Source: Eucalyptus grandis
Lineage: Eukaryota > Streptophyta > Magnoliopsida > Myrtales > Myrtaceae
Length of the DNA stretch: 64,000 bases
Assembly (NCBI RefSeq): GCF_016545825.1
Contig: NC_052613.1
Span: forward strand, 54,976,112-55,040,111
Reading direction: 5' to 3'
The notes under the pieces were generated by a model. The model was given only the letters and a program-made list of their open reading frames with translations. It ran no database searches and was not told where the DNA came from. The stretch's first letter is position 1; every line of letters starts with the position of its first letter. Position numbers and translations under genes: made by a program. This document shows, piece by piece, positions 1-10,930 of the stretch.

Positions 1-724
1 AATTTTTATTTCATGTGACATTTTCGATAACTTAGGCGATTTGGGAAATTTTGTTTAAAAAAATATATAAGGAAAATTAACAAATCCTAAAACAGAAAAA
101 AAAAAAAAAAAAAAAAAGGCTTAGGTTTTCTACAATCTCCCCATTCCTTGTACCCATCCTTTGCAAAGTCAAAGTTCTCCCCATTTCTTCTACCCATCAT
201 CTGCAAAATCGAAGACCCAAATTCTCCATCAATTGAAGCACGAATTCGAAAACAAGAAGAATACCATATGCTTTTTTGTTTGTTTGCGGAGAGCCAAATT
301 CTCCATCAGTCAAGTAAGGCGAGGAGTGACGAGAATCGAGTCGCGACAATGACCGCCCGTAGCGATTTGGTTGAGGAGCAACGAGAAAGAAGAGAGAAGA
401 AAATGTAAACATCTAAATAAATAACCTAAACTTAATTAATTTAGAATTTTCCATTTTTTTTCCTATCACAATTTTCGACAAAATTGCCCCTATTTTAATT
501 GCTGGAAAATGTCTGCCGGTGAGCTAAAGTCCTCAATAGAGATTAACTTAATCACTTCAGGTATTTATTTAATACAAATTTTACTTCGAGTCCTTATTTG
601 AAACAATGAGTCTACTTCGGATCATTATTTGATACAAAGTTTACTTTTTGATCCTTATTTGAGAAAATAAATTCACTTTGTCTTTATTTGGAATTTTCCC
701 TTATTATTATTGTTATTATTATTA
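1..724. other. Intergenic, AT-rich, no gene recognised
   Basis: No ORF here has recognisable protein features. There is a long A run near 100-117. Positions 561-690 hold three to four degenerate copies of a unit of about 36 bp built around 'GATCCTTATTTGA'. Positions 701-733 are a (TTA)n microsatellite. It is probably repeat-derived spacer. Confidence 0.5.
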
Positions 725-967
725 TTATTATTCAGTCTCCATGCCTGCGCTCCTTCCCGACAAACTTGTCGAGGTACAAAGAAACATTTTTGGCCAATGA
801 CTTGAACACGTTTCCCTTGCTCTTGGAAAGTATCCACCTGCCCACCCCTGACCAACACGTCGGCTTCCATCTCGCCAGTGGAATTGCGCTTTCGGGCGGC
901 CCGGCCCGGCCCGGCCCTTGAATTACATGTTTGTTGCCGTTCCTTTCCTGGTGTAATTTACATCTTA
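725..967 (+). repeat. Tail of an upstream NAC-reductase duplication unit
   Basis: This stretch resembles the 3' flank of the third reductase copy (about 25590-25800). Both have a 'TTGTCGAGG'-like start, then 'ACGTCGGCT', 'GAATTGCGCTTT' and 'AATTACATGTTTGTTGCCG' in the same order. It is therefore the downstream flank of a reductase gene that must lie, or have lain, to the left of the window. The copy ends at a TTA where the next transposon sits. Confidence 0.6.
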
Positions 968-1788
968 GGCGGGGCATGATAACTTTTCTATTTCTCCCAA
1001 TTTCTGTTCTTTTGTTCATGGAATAAAAAAGAATAGAAATCTGATTGGTAAAACATTTATTTCCGGCAACAATTTATCTAATTTTTTGTTCTTGGGAACA
1101 GTTTTGAAAAACAAAAAAAAAGTTACTATTTATTACCGGAAACAATTTCTATAAATAAGTCAATTTTTTTTTTCTCTCTTGCTTTCTTGCAATAACCTCT
1201 AATCGCCCGGAGCCACCGCCGACCCATTAGCCGCTTCTTTGCCGCCATTGTTGCCACATCTACATCCGCCACCGCTGCATCAGCCCCACCGCCGGCCACC
1301 GGCCCCCACCGCCGTCGGCCACCGCCGCCGGCCCCCACCGTCGTGACCGCCCGCCACCGCCCCCGCCCGGTCGCCACCGCCCCCGGCCACCCACCGCCAC
1401 TGTTGCTGCCATTGCCGCTCGGCCACTCGCTAGCCGCTTGCATGAGCGCTAGTTGTTGCCGCCACCAACCGCCCGCCCCACCACCACTTGGTTGACGACC
1501 GATGGTCGCCGTTGCTCGATTGTGACGGTGATGATTGCCGCCGGGTGATGGTCGGCCGAATCGGTTGGCAAGAATAAAAAATGAATAAATACAAAAAAAA
1601 AAAAAAAATTATTGTGTTATCAAACGTATTTCTATTATTTTTTATTCCAAGAGTAGAAATTTTATGTAGTTATCAAACAGATTTTTTTACTCAGAAATTG
1701 TTCCTCAGAACAGAAATATAAAAGAACTATTTCTAAAAAAAAATAAAAAAAATTCTTTCCCATAATAGAAGCGTCGTCATGCGCAACC
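968..1788. mobile_element. Nonautonomous TTA-TSD element with GC-rich core (copy a)
   Basis: The element is flanked by TTA at 965-967 and 1789-1791. Its ends are imperfect inverted repeats: GGCGGGGCATGATAAC on the left and GGTTGCGCATGACGAC as the reverse complement of the right, 11 of 16 matching. Subterminal GTTCTTGGGAAC near 1090 and GTTCCTCAGAAC near 1700 recall the motif at both ends of the elements at 7096 and 18583. The core (about 1200-1560) is very GC-rich and repetitive. The TTA duplication fits PIF/Harbinger (Tourist-like) elements. No transposase is seen. The junction near 15495 shows a site without an insertion (CATCTTAGAGTTCG). Confidence 0.6.
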
Positions 1789-1791
1789 TTA

Positions 1792-2480
1792 GAGTTCTTA
1801 TCAAAACATCGTTATCGAATACAGAATTATCCTTTTTCACGGCTTCCAGAGTAAAGTCTTTTTGCGCATTATTTTCTGATGCTCGACGAGCATATTTTGG
1901 GCACCCATCCAAAAAATGTTCGAGAATGATGAGAAAAAAGAAATATTAAATTCATATGAGTAAATTAATCATCCTAGAGTCAATGTATATCATAAGAGCT
2001 TACTTGTATAATAATTACCTATGATGCAGTGACGAATGATATGGGTCAGTGTCGATTAAATTGTCAAAGTTATTCACGGCCGCTCAACAAGGATTTTGGC
2101 GAGTGGATTGCTCTGGAAGGTAAGAGCTTCCGCTTAGCTGCGATTTGGAGGAGAATTGCCAATTGGTTGCCAAATTGAAAACTCAAAACTCGTAGGTTGC
2201 ATAACCACCCACTAAACTTATAGGTGCATGCTAACCCACATTTCACTCGGGCGGTGTGCTGACACTGTAGGTTGGTTGATTAGTCTTCGGATCATCAAGA
2301 GCATTAATATGAGAACACCGAAGCAGTCCATAATCGTTGATAACATCGACTGTTTAGCTCATGTTGAGCTTGTGATTTGGCGTGGATTGAAGGTCTTGCA
2401 AGTAGCCATCATTAAGAATAATAGTCTCTCTCTTTTTTTTTGTCTTGATTCTTGTCGGGATAGGGCAAGGCTCAACCTCA
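1792..2480 (-). pseudogene. Relic of a NAC gene, last exon and 3' flank only
   Basis: The segment aligns by eye with the 3' flank and last exon of the two NAC genes at 8336-9875 and 15722-17252. Shared blocks are TTAGAGTTC, 'GAGGAGCATATTTTGGG', 'GTCAATGTATATCATAAGAG', 'AGAGCTTCCGCTT' and 'GTTGAGCTTGTGATT'. Reading frames are broken and the two NAC-domain exons are absent. It is the NAC member of unit A, decayed beyond coding. Confidence 0.65.
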
Positions 2481-2764
2481 CCAGCCCTCTCCTATAGCTG
2501 GTTGCTAGTCGTCGATGGGCCTAGAGACCGATGGAAAGAATTGTAAGATTTACTCAGGCTAGATTGAAAATAGAAATATTTAAAAAATCATAAAAATTGT
2601 CTTTATTAGCTAATAAGAATTTGAAAAATTCAAACTTGACACTTTTTACTTAAGAATTGTATGAGATTTACTCAGGCTATTGTCGATTTTTCTAAATGAT
2701 TGAATTATTAGATTAAGATTATGGAAAGGAATGAAAATGTAAATCAATACTCGGAAATTATCTT

Positions 2765-3169
2765 CTCGTCCTTCAGGAAACTTGGTTGATGCGCGGGGGA
2801 TTATGTGGGAAACCAATTCTATTTATCCCATAAGCCAAACCGTCATATACTGACAATTAAATCCCCTTCGAGAATATAAAATACTTGTGAAAAACACCTT
2901 TGCCTCCGAGTGTCCCTTACGCATCCGAACGGCGGATACGACGCCACGTGGCATTGCGCCCGGGTCGGCGTTCTCCGACGAGCGTCCGCGTCTTTTTGAA
3001 ATGGGCATCGAAGCGCGCGCTCGCTCGCTCGGCCGCTCCGCTGCAATTGCTCAGGGCAGCGCGCCAAATCCTGAGCAAGAGTAACCTCCCCCTCCTCCTC
3101 CTCCTCCTCCTCCTCCTCGAAGCGAAGAAGAAGAAGAAGGACGAAGAAGAGTGATCGGAGAAGACGAGA
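2765..3169 (+). promoter_or_regulatory. Promoter and leader of reductase copy A
   Basis: This is homologous to the upstream regions of copies B and C. It keeps the G-box CACGTG at 2945-2950, which is present in all three copies, and 'AGAATATAAAATACT' near 2871. The TATAAAAG box of copy C (20241) is degraded here to 'CTGCAATTG'. A (CTC)n tract at 3090-3118 and GAAGAA repeats lie just before the ATG. Confidence 0.5.
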
Positions 3170-6100
3170 ATGAGCGCGGCGGTCGGTGCCGAGAAGACCG
3201 TGTGCGTCACCGGAGCGTCCGGCTGCATCGCTTCGTGGCTCGTGAAGCTCCTCCTGCAGTGTCGGTACACCGTCAAGGCCTCCGTTCGCCATCCGAGTCC
3301 GTTCTCGATCCCCTCTCGTTTCCGTTTCCGTTTCCGTTCGCGTCCGTTTCTTTTGGTGATGATTGACGCGAGCGACCGTTCGATTGTCCGTGATCGACTG
3401 ATTTTGCTTTGTGATGAGCTCTCGTGTTGTTGAACACGATCTGTTTCTCGTCATTTCGTGCAACTCTGTTGTCGTAGATGAAAGTTCGTAAATCTGTAGT
3501 TTGAGACCGTGGCCGAGTAGTTTCGGTTTTGGATGGATTGTTCTGAAGTCGCTCGAGGTTTTAGCAGCTGAGCGGGGTTTATCCAATAGTGGATGCTTTT
3601 TGTCCCGACGGTGGGCCTTGCAGAGAGGTTCTCCTTCTGCTTCTCTTCTTTTCCGAGCATGTCTTGAGTATAGAGGAGTCATCTCGTGAGATTATTGATT
3701 ACCAGATGAGTATGGTTAGAGGTAAAATCAATCTGGATAATCCTTTTTTCTTTTGGCATGCTCAAGCCAAATGCATTAGTTAGGATTGTTTTGCCAGCTC
3801 CGAAGACATTCATCAATGAGGTTGTGACGTGTGGTGCTCTGGTTGTCTTTTATGGCTTGTATTTGTTCATATGAAGAGTGATCTTGCTGCTGTTACTCGA
3901 ACTCGTTCCTGCATCGGCAGGTGAGGCAAATGAAAGAGAACATTGAGGAATCTTCTAAAAAGTTTCAAGATCTTGGGTTTTTGTTCTCTCGGTTTGGTTA
4001 TATGAGGTTTTCAAATTTCAATAACAGTACCATGCTCCAAATCATTTAGTTACTGGGGAAGAGACATGATGTTGTTTGACTCAAGCCCTTCCAGTTTAGT
4101 GGACGAGTTATGTTCATTGAATTTTGTGGCTTTCCTTATATCCAAACAGCTCATTTACAGCGATTGCTCGTCTCCCCAACTGATGATCCAAAAAAGACTG
4201 AACATCTGCTTGCACCTGATGGAGCAAAGGAGAGACTTCAACTGTTCAAAGCAAACCTGCTGGAAGAGGGTTCATTTGATCCTGTTGTTGAGGGTTGTGC
4301 AGGCGTTTTTCACACTGCCTCTCCCTTTTATCATGATGTCAAGGATCCGCAGGTTTGGTTCCAGAATTCATACGCTAGTCCTTGCAGAGTAGTTTTTCCG
4401 CATTTTAGTCCTTTTTTGCCACATTTTATTTTATTGAGGCCAACTATGCTTATCCTGAGAGAGTAGGAATCTATTCAATATTAACCATGAAAAATTTCGT
4501 TAACATGGTCACTCCTGTTTAGTTTTGTTATACTCAGCATTGCCTTATGATTACGAAAGGGAATGAAGGGTGCCTGGAAACTGTAGTTGAAGTGACTGTA
4601 CTCTTCTGCTTTTTAATTTGCAGGATCTGATATTCTCATCAAGCACATCTCTCGCCACCTTCTAATGTACAGCTTTGCAAATTGTTTGTGAAAGTGGGTT
4701 GGGATCAATTCTACAAAGGATTTTAAGTTGTCCAGCTTATGTTTCGGTCATGTGCTTCTATACCTTTAGTTTAGCATTCGCTGATGTATTCTTCTTTTAT
4801 TGCAATGATAGTTTTGTTGTCTATCTCGTTATGTTTCTTTACATTCATAAGTTACAGGCAAGGAATTAAGAGAATGTGAGTCGTAGGACTTACCTAAGTT
4901 TTCCCTCAGACTTTCATTTATTTCGTTACATAGTTTACTTGATAATTGATGATAACAAAACCTGTTTATGAATGGATTTCTCTCGACTTTGTCATGTTTC
5001 TAGAGAAATAAATCATATAGTAGCATGTTCACTTTTGTCAATTTTTTGGTTATTGGGAGAGAACAGTCATTTATACGGGGACCTCCTACATACTTGGCCT
5101 ACTTATAATGTTACTTCCTAATAGTTCTACTACAAGAACGATGCAGAACCAATGGAGATCCTTCTATTATTGAGTCTGTACCAGATTGAAGTTAGTGAAG
5201 TTAGATGGAGTTGAGTCGTGGCTTGAATTCAAATATACTGATGAGGTGTCTCCACGATATAAGTGGACTGTGTTTCTGATACTGATGAAATTCTTCAGCA
5301 CCTTATTTCTTATTTACATGATGTGTTAGGTAATCAGTTACATGACTAAAACACGTCATATCCTGAGTGCCTTTGCTTATTACTGCTTGTCTATCCAGGC
5401 CGAATGAGCATGCTAAAGGTCTTCAATGGGAAGTTTCCCCCTAGATTCGTTTTTTGGGCCAAATACTGTTCATTGAGTCAAATATGAAGCCGATTGCGTC
5501 ATCCCATGCCCTTCTCTTTGTCATATTATAAGATTATGGATGTCAAAATGTTGGCTGTTCCTCGCTGAGAAACCTTGAATTGGCGAGAAGAAAAAACTTA
5601 AGTAGGATTCATAATCCATGTTCTTGGGATGCACTAAAAAGTTCTTAGACATCATGTAACACAATCTGGTCTCTTGTTATTTGTGCTATTTTTTTTTTTA
5701 TTCTCTTTTGGCTAATTAATTGTCATCATATTTCAGGCAGAATTACTGGATCCTGCTGCGAAGGGGGGAACTCTTAATGTTTTGAGGTCGTGTTCCAAAA
5801 CACCTTCTGTGCAGCGTGTGGTCTTGACATTATCTATGGCTGCAGTTGAGGATGATGGAATACTGAGGACGCCTGATGTTGAGGTGGATGAAGATTGGTT
5901 TTGTCACTCTGACTTGTTGAGGGAAAATAACGTACGCATCTTGTCAGCTAAATTTCATCGTCTCCTGTTTTATTTTCTACTGGTGCTGAGATGATCAACA
6001 TGAGTTAGATCTAACCGTTCACTGTTAACCACTCCTTTGAAAGTGCTCCTTCCCGTTTTACATTTCCGGTTATTGACACGAAACGAGTTGGCCAGTTGGT

Positions 6101-6755
6101 GGAGGAGTTGGTCCATTTCATTTTGTACATCTCAGTGGTTTCCATAATGCCATCAACTTGGAAGTGGCTTTCTTTTTGGTCGTGAATGCATGATCTCTTC
6201 CTCTCATTTTCAACCCCATGTAGATGTGGTATGAGTATGAGCTTTACAAGACTTTGACTGAGGAAGCTGCCTGGGAATTTGTGAAAGAAGAGGGTAATTC
6301 AGCAACATTCAACATAAGTGCTGCAGCGATCGCAAATTTGATAAATGGTAATTCAGCAGTAACCGTGAAAGCTCTCCAGATTCTAGAATTGTTTTGTGTT
6401 TCCACTGGATGGATCGTGCATGACTGCATTGACTTTTCCAATGTGGTGTGCGCGTGATTCCAACTCAGGTGCACCAACATTTCCAGATGAAAGTTGTGGA
6501 TGGGTGGATGTCAAAGACGTTGCAAATGCTCATACACCGGCATTTGAAGTCCCATCAGCCCGCGGAAGATATTGCTGAGTGTATTCCACGCTACGATGGC
6601 GAGCCTTACACGCCGGTCTACTGGGTGTCCATGGAGAAAGTGAAAAGCTTGGGGATCGACTACGTTCCTCTGGAGCGGAGTCCGAAGGAAACTGTTGAAA
6701 GCCTGAAGGAGAAGGGATTTGTTAAATTCTGGCAGAAAATTTTGCCGAGTCAGAA
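3170..6755 (+). pseudogene. CCR/CAD1-like SDR reductase, copy A (decayed)
   Basis: This is the cinnamoyl-CoA-reductase-like SDR108E family, NADP-dependent reductases of phenylpropanoid-type aldehydes or thioesters. Exon 1 (3170-3296) keeps the nucleotide-binding motif [10 protein letters not shown]. The lesions are visible against copy C. The exon 2 acceptor AG has become TG at 4181-4182. Exon 3 (5737-5931) carries one extra glycine codon. Exon 4 (from 6224) has a YE insertion at the catalytic YxxxK and lacks the segment equivalent to [12 protein letters not shown]. Intron 4 is shortened. In exon 5 a 5-base deletion creates a TGA directly after GRYC (about 6576). Intron 5 is gone, and the terminal stop is lost (TTCTGG in place of TTCTGA). 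It cannot make a functional enzyme. Confidence 0.85.
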
Positions 6756-6869
6756 ATGTAAGTGGGAGGCTTTTCACCTTCGCGAAATACACGCCATCCT
6801 CCGCACGATAACTCATTAAAACTTCGAAATTTATCCCCTTGAATAGTCAACATAATAATCAGCTCTAGA

Positions 6870-7092
6870 GGCAATGTAACCTCGTAAAAAGCACAGTGAC
6901 AGCAGGATTGGCCAACTGTAATCTGGCAACACGACAGAACAAAAGGTCACTTGATTGTAATATTGCCAAGTGCAGTCGAACGGTCTTCGAGTACGAGAAT
7001 CCTCTTTTCATTTTTCATTTTTCTTTTTTGTTATTTTTTGTCCCTGCATGGCAGTTCCCCAACGGACTAGCCAAGGTCGACATCAAACATGT
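6870..7092 (+). repeat. 3' flank of reductase unit A, truncated by an insertion
   Basis: 'GCAGTCGAACGGTCTT', 'GAGAATCCT' and 'CGGACTAGCCAAGG' match the flank of copy C at 25540-25630. The match stops shortly before the transposon at 7096, so part of the flank has been deleted in this unit. Confidence 0.55.
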
Positions 7093-7095
7093 TTA

Positions 7096-7955
7096 GGGTG
7101 TGTTTGTTTGCGTTTCTGTTTAAAAATTGTTCCAGGGAACGAGAAATAGAAAAAAGTGTTTACATTCCGGGAACAATTTTTGAACAAAACAACGCGTTTG
7201 ATAAAAACTTGTTAGGAATAAAAAATAAACGAAACATGTTTGGTAAATTTGGATAATTTTTTTATTTCTTTTATTTTTTCTATTTTTTCTTTTTTTTTTT
7301 TTTTTCATTTTTTTTTTTTCTTCTTTTGGCCGGTCGCCGGCCGGCGAGGGTCGGCCTCGCCTTGATCCGTGAGGCCGAGCTTGCCCGGCGGCGGCGCGCC
7401 CTCGCGGGCCACCGCCCGGCGGCGCCCAGACTCGCCCCCAGATCCGGCGAGGCCGAGGCTCGCCGGCGGCTGGGCGAGCTCGGCCTCGCCGGATCTGGGC
7501 GAGATCGAGCTCGCCCGGGCCGGCGCGAGTCGGCCTCGCCTTGATCCGGCGAGGCCGAGCTCGCCCAGCGGCCGGCGAGCGCGGCCTCGCCGGGCCACCG
7601 CCAAGCGAGGCCGAGGCTCGCCGGCCGGCGGGCGAGGTCGGCCTCGTCGGATCTGGGCGAGATCGAGGTCGCCCAGGCCGGCGCGAGGCCGACCCTCGCC
7701 CAGCTACGGCGAGCCTCGGCCTCGCCGTGGTGCAGGCGAGGCCCAGGCCCTTGTCGTGGTCGCCGGCCATGGCGGGCCGGCGACCGGCCAAAAGAAAAAG
7801 AACAAGAAAATAAGAGAAAAAGAAAAAAAAATAAGTGTTTCTTAAAAGTGTTTGAAACAAGAAACACAAAATTTGTGTTTTAACTTTGTTTAACTTTTTG
7901 TTCCCAGGAACAAAAAAAAACGAAAAAGTGTTTAAAAACACAAACAAACGGGGCC
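7096..7955. mobile_element. Nonautonomous PIF/Harbinger-like element with GC-rich core (copy b)
   Basis: The element is 860 bp with TTA duplications at 7093-7095 and 7956-7958. The left end GGGTGTGTTTGTTTG pairs with the right end CAAACAAACGGGGCC as a terminal inverted repeat. Subterminal GTTCCAGGGAAC (left) and GTTCCCAGGAAC (right) are symmetric. AT-rich arms enclose about 450 bp (7330-7790) of very GC-rich DNA made of GGCGAG/CTCGCC-type words, which opens long spurious ORFs on both strands. No transposase is encoded. The family assignment rests on TSD length and termini. Confidence 0.75.
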
Positions 7956-8335
7956 TTAGAGTTCGTTCCAAGCACCATCTATCATCAAATATAGAACTAT
8001 TGATCCTCAATATATAAAAATTGTCACGATTTCCAAAGTTGAGTTTCATCACGGTTTATTTTTCGACATTCGAGGAGCATATGTTGGGTATCCGTCCAAA
8101 AAAAGTCTACGACCATAATAGTGAGAAAACAGATGATCAAAATCACATAAGTGAATTAATCATCCTACAGTCAATGTATATCATAAGAGCTCACTTGCAT
8201 AGTAATCACCTATGATGCGGTGACGGATGATATGGGTTGGTGTTGATGAAATTGTCCAAGTAATGCACTAGCCCTGGAAGAGGATTTCGACGCGTGGATT
8301 GCACCGGAAAGGAAGAGCTTCCGCTTGGATGCGAT

Positions 8336-9875
8336 TCAGGAGGAGAATTGCTGGTGAGCTGCCGAATAGGAGGCCTGAGACTTGCGGCCTGCGGGACCAC
8401 ACGTCAAACTTGCAGATTTCTTGCTGGCGGTCGTTGAGGCATTGTCGCCGTCACGGTCTGGCTTATCAAGGTTCTGTTCGTTCCTCTTCTTCAGTGGAAC
8501 CTCAGATTTTTGGCCGGCGGTCGATGGGGCATTGTGGCCGATGCCATCTGACTGACCAAGTTTCTGTTTGCTCCTCTTCTTCGTTGGAAGAACGGATTTC
8601 TTGCCAGCGGTCAATGCGGCATTGTGGCCACCCCCGTTTGGCTGATCAAGGTTCTGTCCGTTCCTCTTCTTCAATGGATGATCAGATTTTTTGCCAGTGG
8701 TCGTCGGGGCGTTGTGGCCGTCTGGCTGATCAAGGTTCTGTTCGTTCCTCTTCTTGGGTGGAACGTCAGACTTCTGGCCGTTCTTCGGGTGCTTTGCATG
8801 CCTGGGCGTGTAGACCTTGCACAGAACCCACTCATCCAACTGCCACAATGCACATCCTCAAAGACATCAATCCACGCTATAAGCGTAATGGCAAGGAAAA
8901 TTAAAATGTAAACATGAACGAAAGAATTCAAACCCTCTTGTCCTTCACTCCTTTCTTCCCGCCTATACTGGGGCGGTCCCTCTTCTCGTCCTCCTTCAAT
9001 CTATACTCGTGCATATTCAAGGCTGTCCGGTCGCCTTGTCTTTTCGAGTCTCCTCGATAGAAGGCCAACGAGTTCTTGTATCCGATCGTTTTATTCTCCA
9101 TCCGGACAACGCTTTCCTTCCTGGTCACCCTCCAAAACCCACCGGGCGAGCAGCGATTCGGCCGCGACCCGCACTGATACTTCCTGTCCCTCGGAGTGAA
9201 GAAGTACCACTCGTCCTCGTCTATGCCCGCTCCCTTGCGGTTCTCTGGAGAATCGCAGAAGGAGTTGCATCACGGTAATTTCTTGTGCATTTGCACATGA
9301 TGGTTCCTCGTGAACATAAATGAGCGATTGCGCTGTCACGGAAGCGCGAGCTTGCACCGAGACGAATCCACACAAGAATTCACCGCGCAATTCAAGAAAC
9401 GCCAAGAAAGTCCAAGAAAGAGAAGATCAAACAGGCTCGACGAAAGCCAAGAAATTCAAAACGAAGAACGACCGAGCGAGAAATCGCATCTTCAAGCATG
9501 CATGCACGTACATAACAAACTGAACGGAGCCCGAGACTATATGGCGGTCGCGCATACAATGTACGTACCGATGAGCGTTCTGGGGTCGAACTTGTAGAGA
9601 TCGACGTCGGCGAAGATGTCACTGACCGGAATCGGATCACCCGTGACTTTGGGCTTCAAGTAATGGATAATGAGCTCCTGGTCAGTGGGGACGAATGTGA
9701 ACCCGATTGGAATCTTGAAAGGGAACTCGGCCACGGCCACGGACGATGGCCATGGCGGCGCCACTAACTCTCGGCTCGAAGACGGCGTGCATGCGACTTT
9801 CAGTTTACCGTCCACATGCATTCCTTTTAGCTGATCATCCCGATCACGGTTGTGGCTCTGATCGTTCTTCTCCAT
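8336..9875 (-). CDS. NAC-domain transcription factor, copy B
   Basis: Exons are 9875-9569, 9244-8934 and 8839-8336, giving about 373 aa; the summed NAC-domain exons keep the frame. The ATG (MEKNDQ) precedes an N-terminal extension of about 55 residues. The NAC subdomains follow: GFTFVPTDQELIIHYLKPK (A), DLYKFDPRTL (B), EWYFFTPRDRKYQCGSRPNR (C), a divergent D region with FWRVTRKESV in place of the usual YWKATGxDK, and MHEYRL and DEWVLCKVY (E). Exon 3 then encodes four tandem units of about 28-30 residues rich in KKRN and NLDQPDG. NAC proteins are nuclear DNA-binding regulators. The divergent D subdomain suggests altered DNA contacts (inference). It is the intact partner of the decayed reductase of unit B. 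Confidence 0.8.
8410..8780 (-). repeat. 90-bp in-frame tandem repeats in NAC-B exon 3
   Basis: The word TCCTCTTCTT recurs at 8482, 8572, 8662 and 8746, giving periods of 90, 90 and 84 bases, all multiples of three. Each unit encodes a GKKS..P.KKRN..NLDQP.G type peptide. Units differ by substitutions, so the array is not very recent. NAC-C has a different C-terminal repeat. Confidence 0.85.
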
Positions 9876-10561
9876 CGTTGGTGCCGCGAAATACAAATGG
9901 ATCAAATAATAAAATAGATAGGCCAATATATATGAATCCAAAATAACAGATCCTTTGAGTCGACATTCGGTTGGTTGCGGCTTTATTCGTTCAGGATGAT
10001 TAACGGTTTACCAACCTAACAACCATCTTCTCCTTCTTGATCTCGTATTCATTTAATAAATCCCCGTCAACTATTGGGCGAATTTTCGTAGCCGTTTGCG
10101 TTTAACATAATACAAAGCAGTCCTTAAGTATCAAACTAGCCCTTCTGGGTTTTTTTTTTTTTTTTTGTTCACCGACCAAAAAAACAAGATGCCAACTGCT
10201 CTAATACATACATACATATTTATTTATTTATTAACCCATTATCCTATTTGGACTGATACGTCCGCAATTTCGCAAATAGATCTATAAAGATATTCGATAG
10301 ATTGTAGCATTATATACAACTATTTCCCTTTGAGATTAGTGAAATGTCCGGTAAATTTTGAGGCATGGAAGTATCTTAAAGCTTGAACATTTCAATTGCA
10401 ATTCTTCATGCATCTTGCCGGCATGAATTTACCCAAATGGTCACAATGGATAATTAACTCCTTCCTAGTTCTCTCCTCTTCCTCTCATTTTTTTTACATA
10501 GTTTTCTTCTTCAACCTCCATTTTATTTTATTTTTTTTGCTATTTGGTTCTCTTGTTGTTA

Positions 10562-10596
<35 letters not shown>

Positions 10597-10922
10597 ATTA
10601 ATTTTTTGCTTTCCTCTTGTTTGGAGAGGTTTTCTTTTCTGATCTAGTCTAGACCTAAAAGCTTCTCTCTCATATTTTGGGGAGGTTTTTATTCCAATCT
10701 AGTCTAGCCTTGGGGTTATTTGCATGTATAATTTTGGGATTTTGCTTCCCTCAGGTTTCCTTGGCGTACGAGTCTAGTTTCGAAGGGGATTGAAGAAGTT
10801 TTGTGAAGGTTTCATTTTCACATTTTCACAGGCATTGAATCTCTGCTCATTCGACCTTTTACTCGAACGGCGATGGTATCAAGGACACCAAAACTAGATG
10901 TGCACTGTCAAAAGGCAAAACT
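9876..10922. other. Upstream region of NAC-B; no other gene
   Basis: This is 5' leader and promoter side for NAC-B. It aligns with 17253-18180 upstream of NAC-C, with shared phrases such as 'AACCATCTTCTCCTTCTTGAT' split by point changes, and 'TCAATTGCAATTCTTCAT'. It holds a T run near 10150 and a (TTA)n microsatellite at 10566-10595. I see no coding gene. Confidence 0.55.
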
Positions 10923-10930
10923 GTAGTAAT

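Noticed and set aside
2843..3682. 279-codon ORF on the minus strand
   Set aside because: It is antisense to the reductase copy A promoter, exon 1 and intron 1. It contains the translated CTC repeat as a Glu run and has no domain. Its counterparts at 13946-14344 and 20420-20855 are likewise antisense shadows.
7120..8052. Long minus-strand ORF (310 codons) and several overlapping ORFs on both strands
   Set aside because: They lie across the GC-rich core and AT arms of a transposon. The protein is Arg/Pro/Ala/Gly low complexity in every frame, as expected from GC-rich repeats.
8410..8780. Regularly spaced repeats that might look like a CRISPR array
   Set aside because: Repeats are 90 bases, diverged, in frame within a NAC exon and without unique spacers. 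The genome is a plant nucleus.
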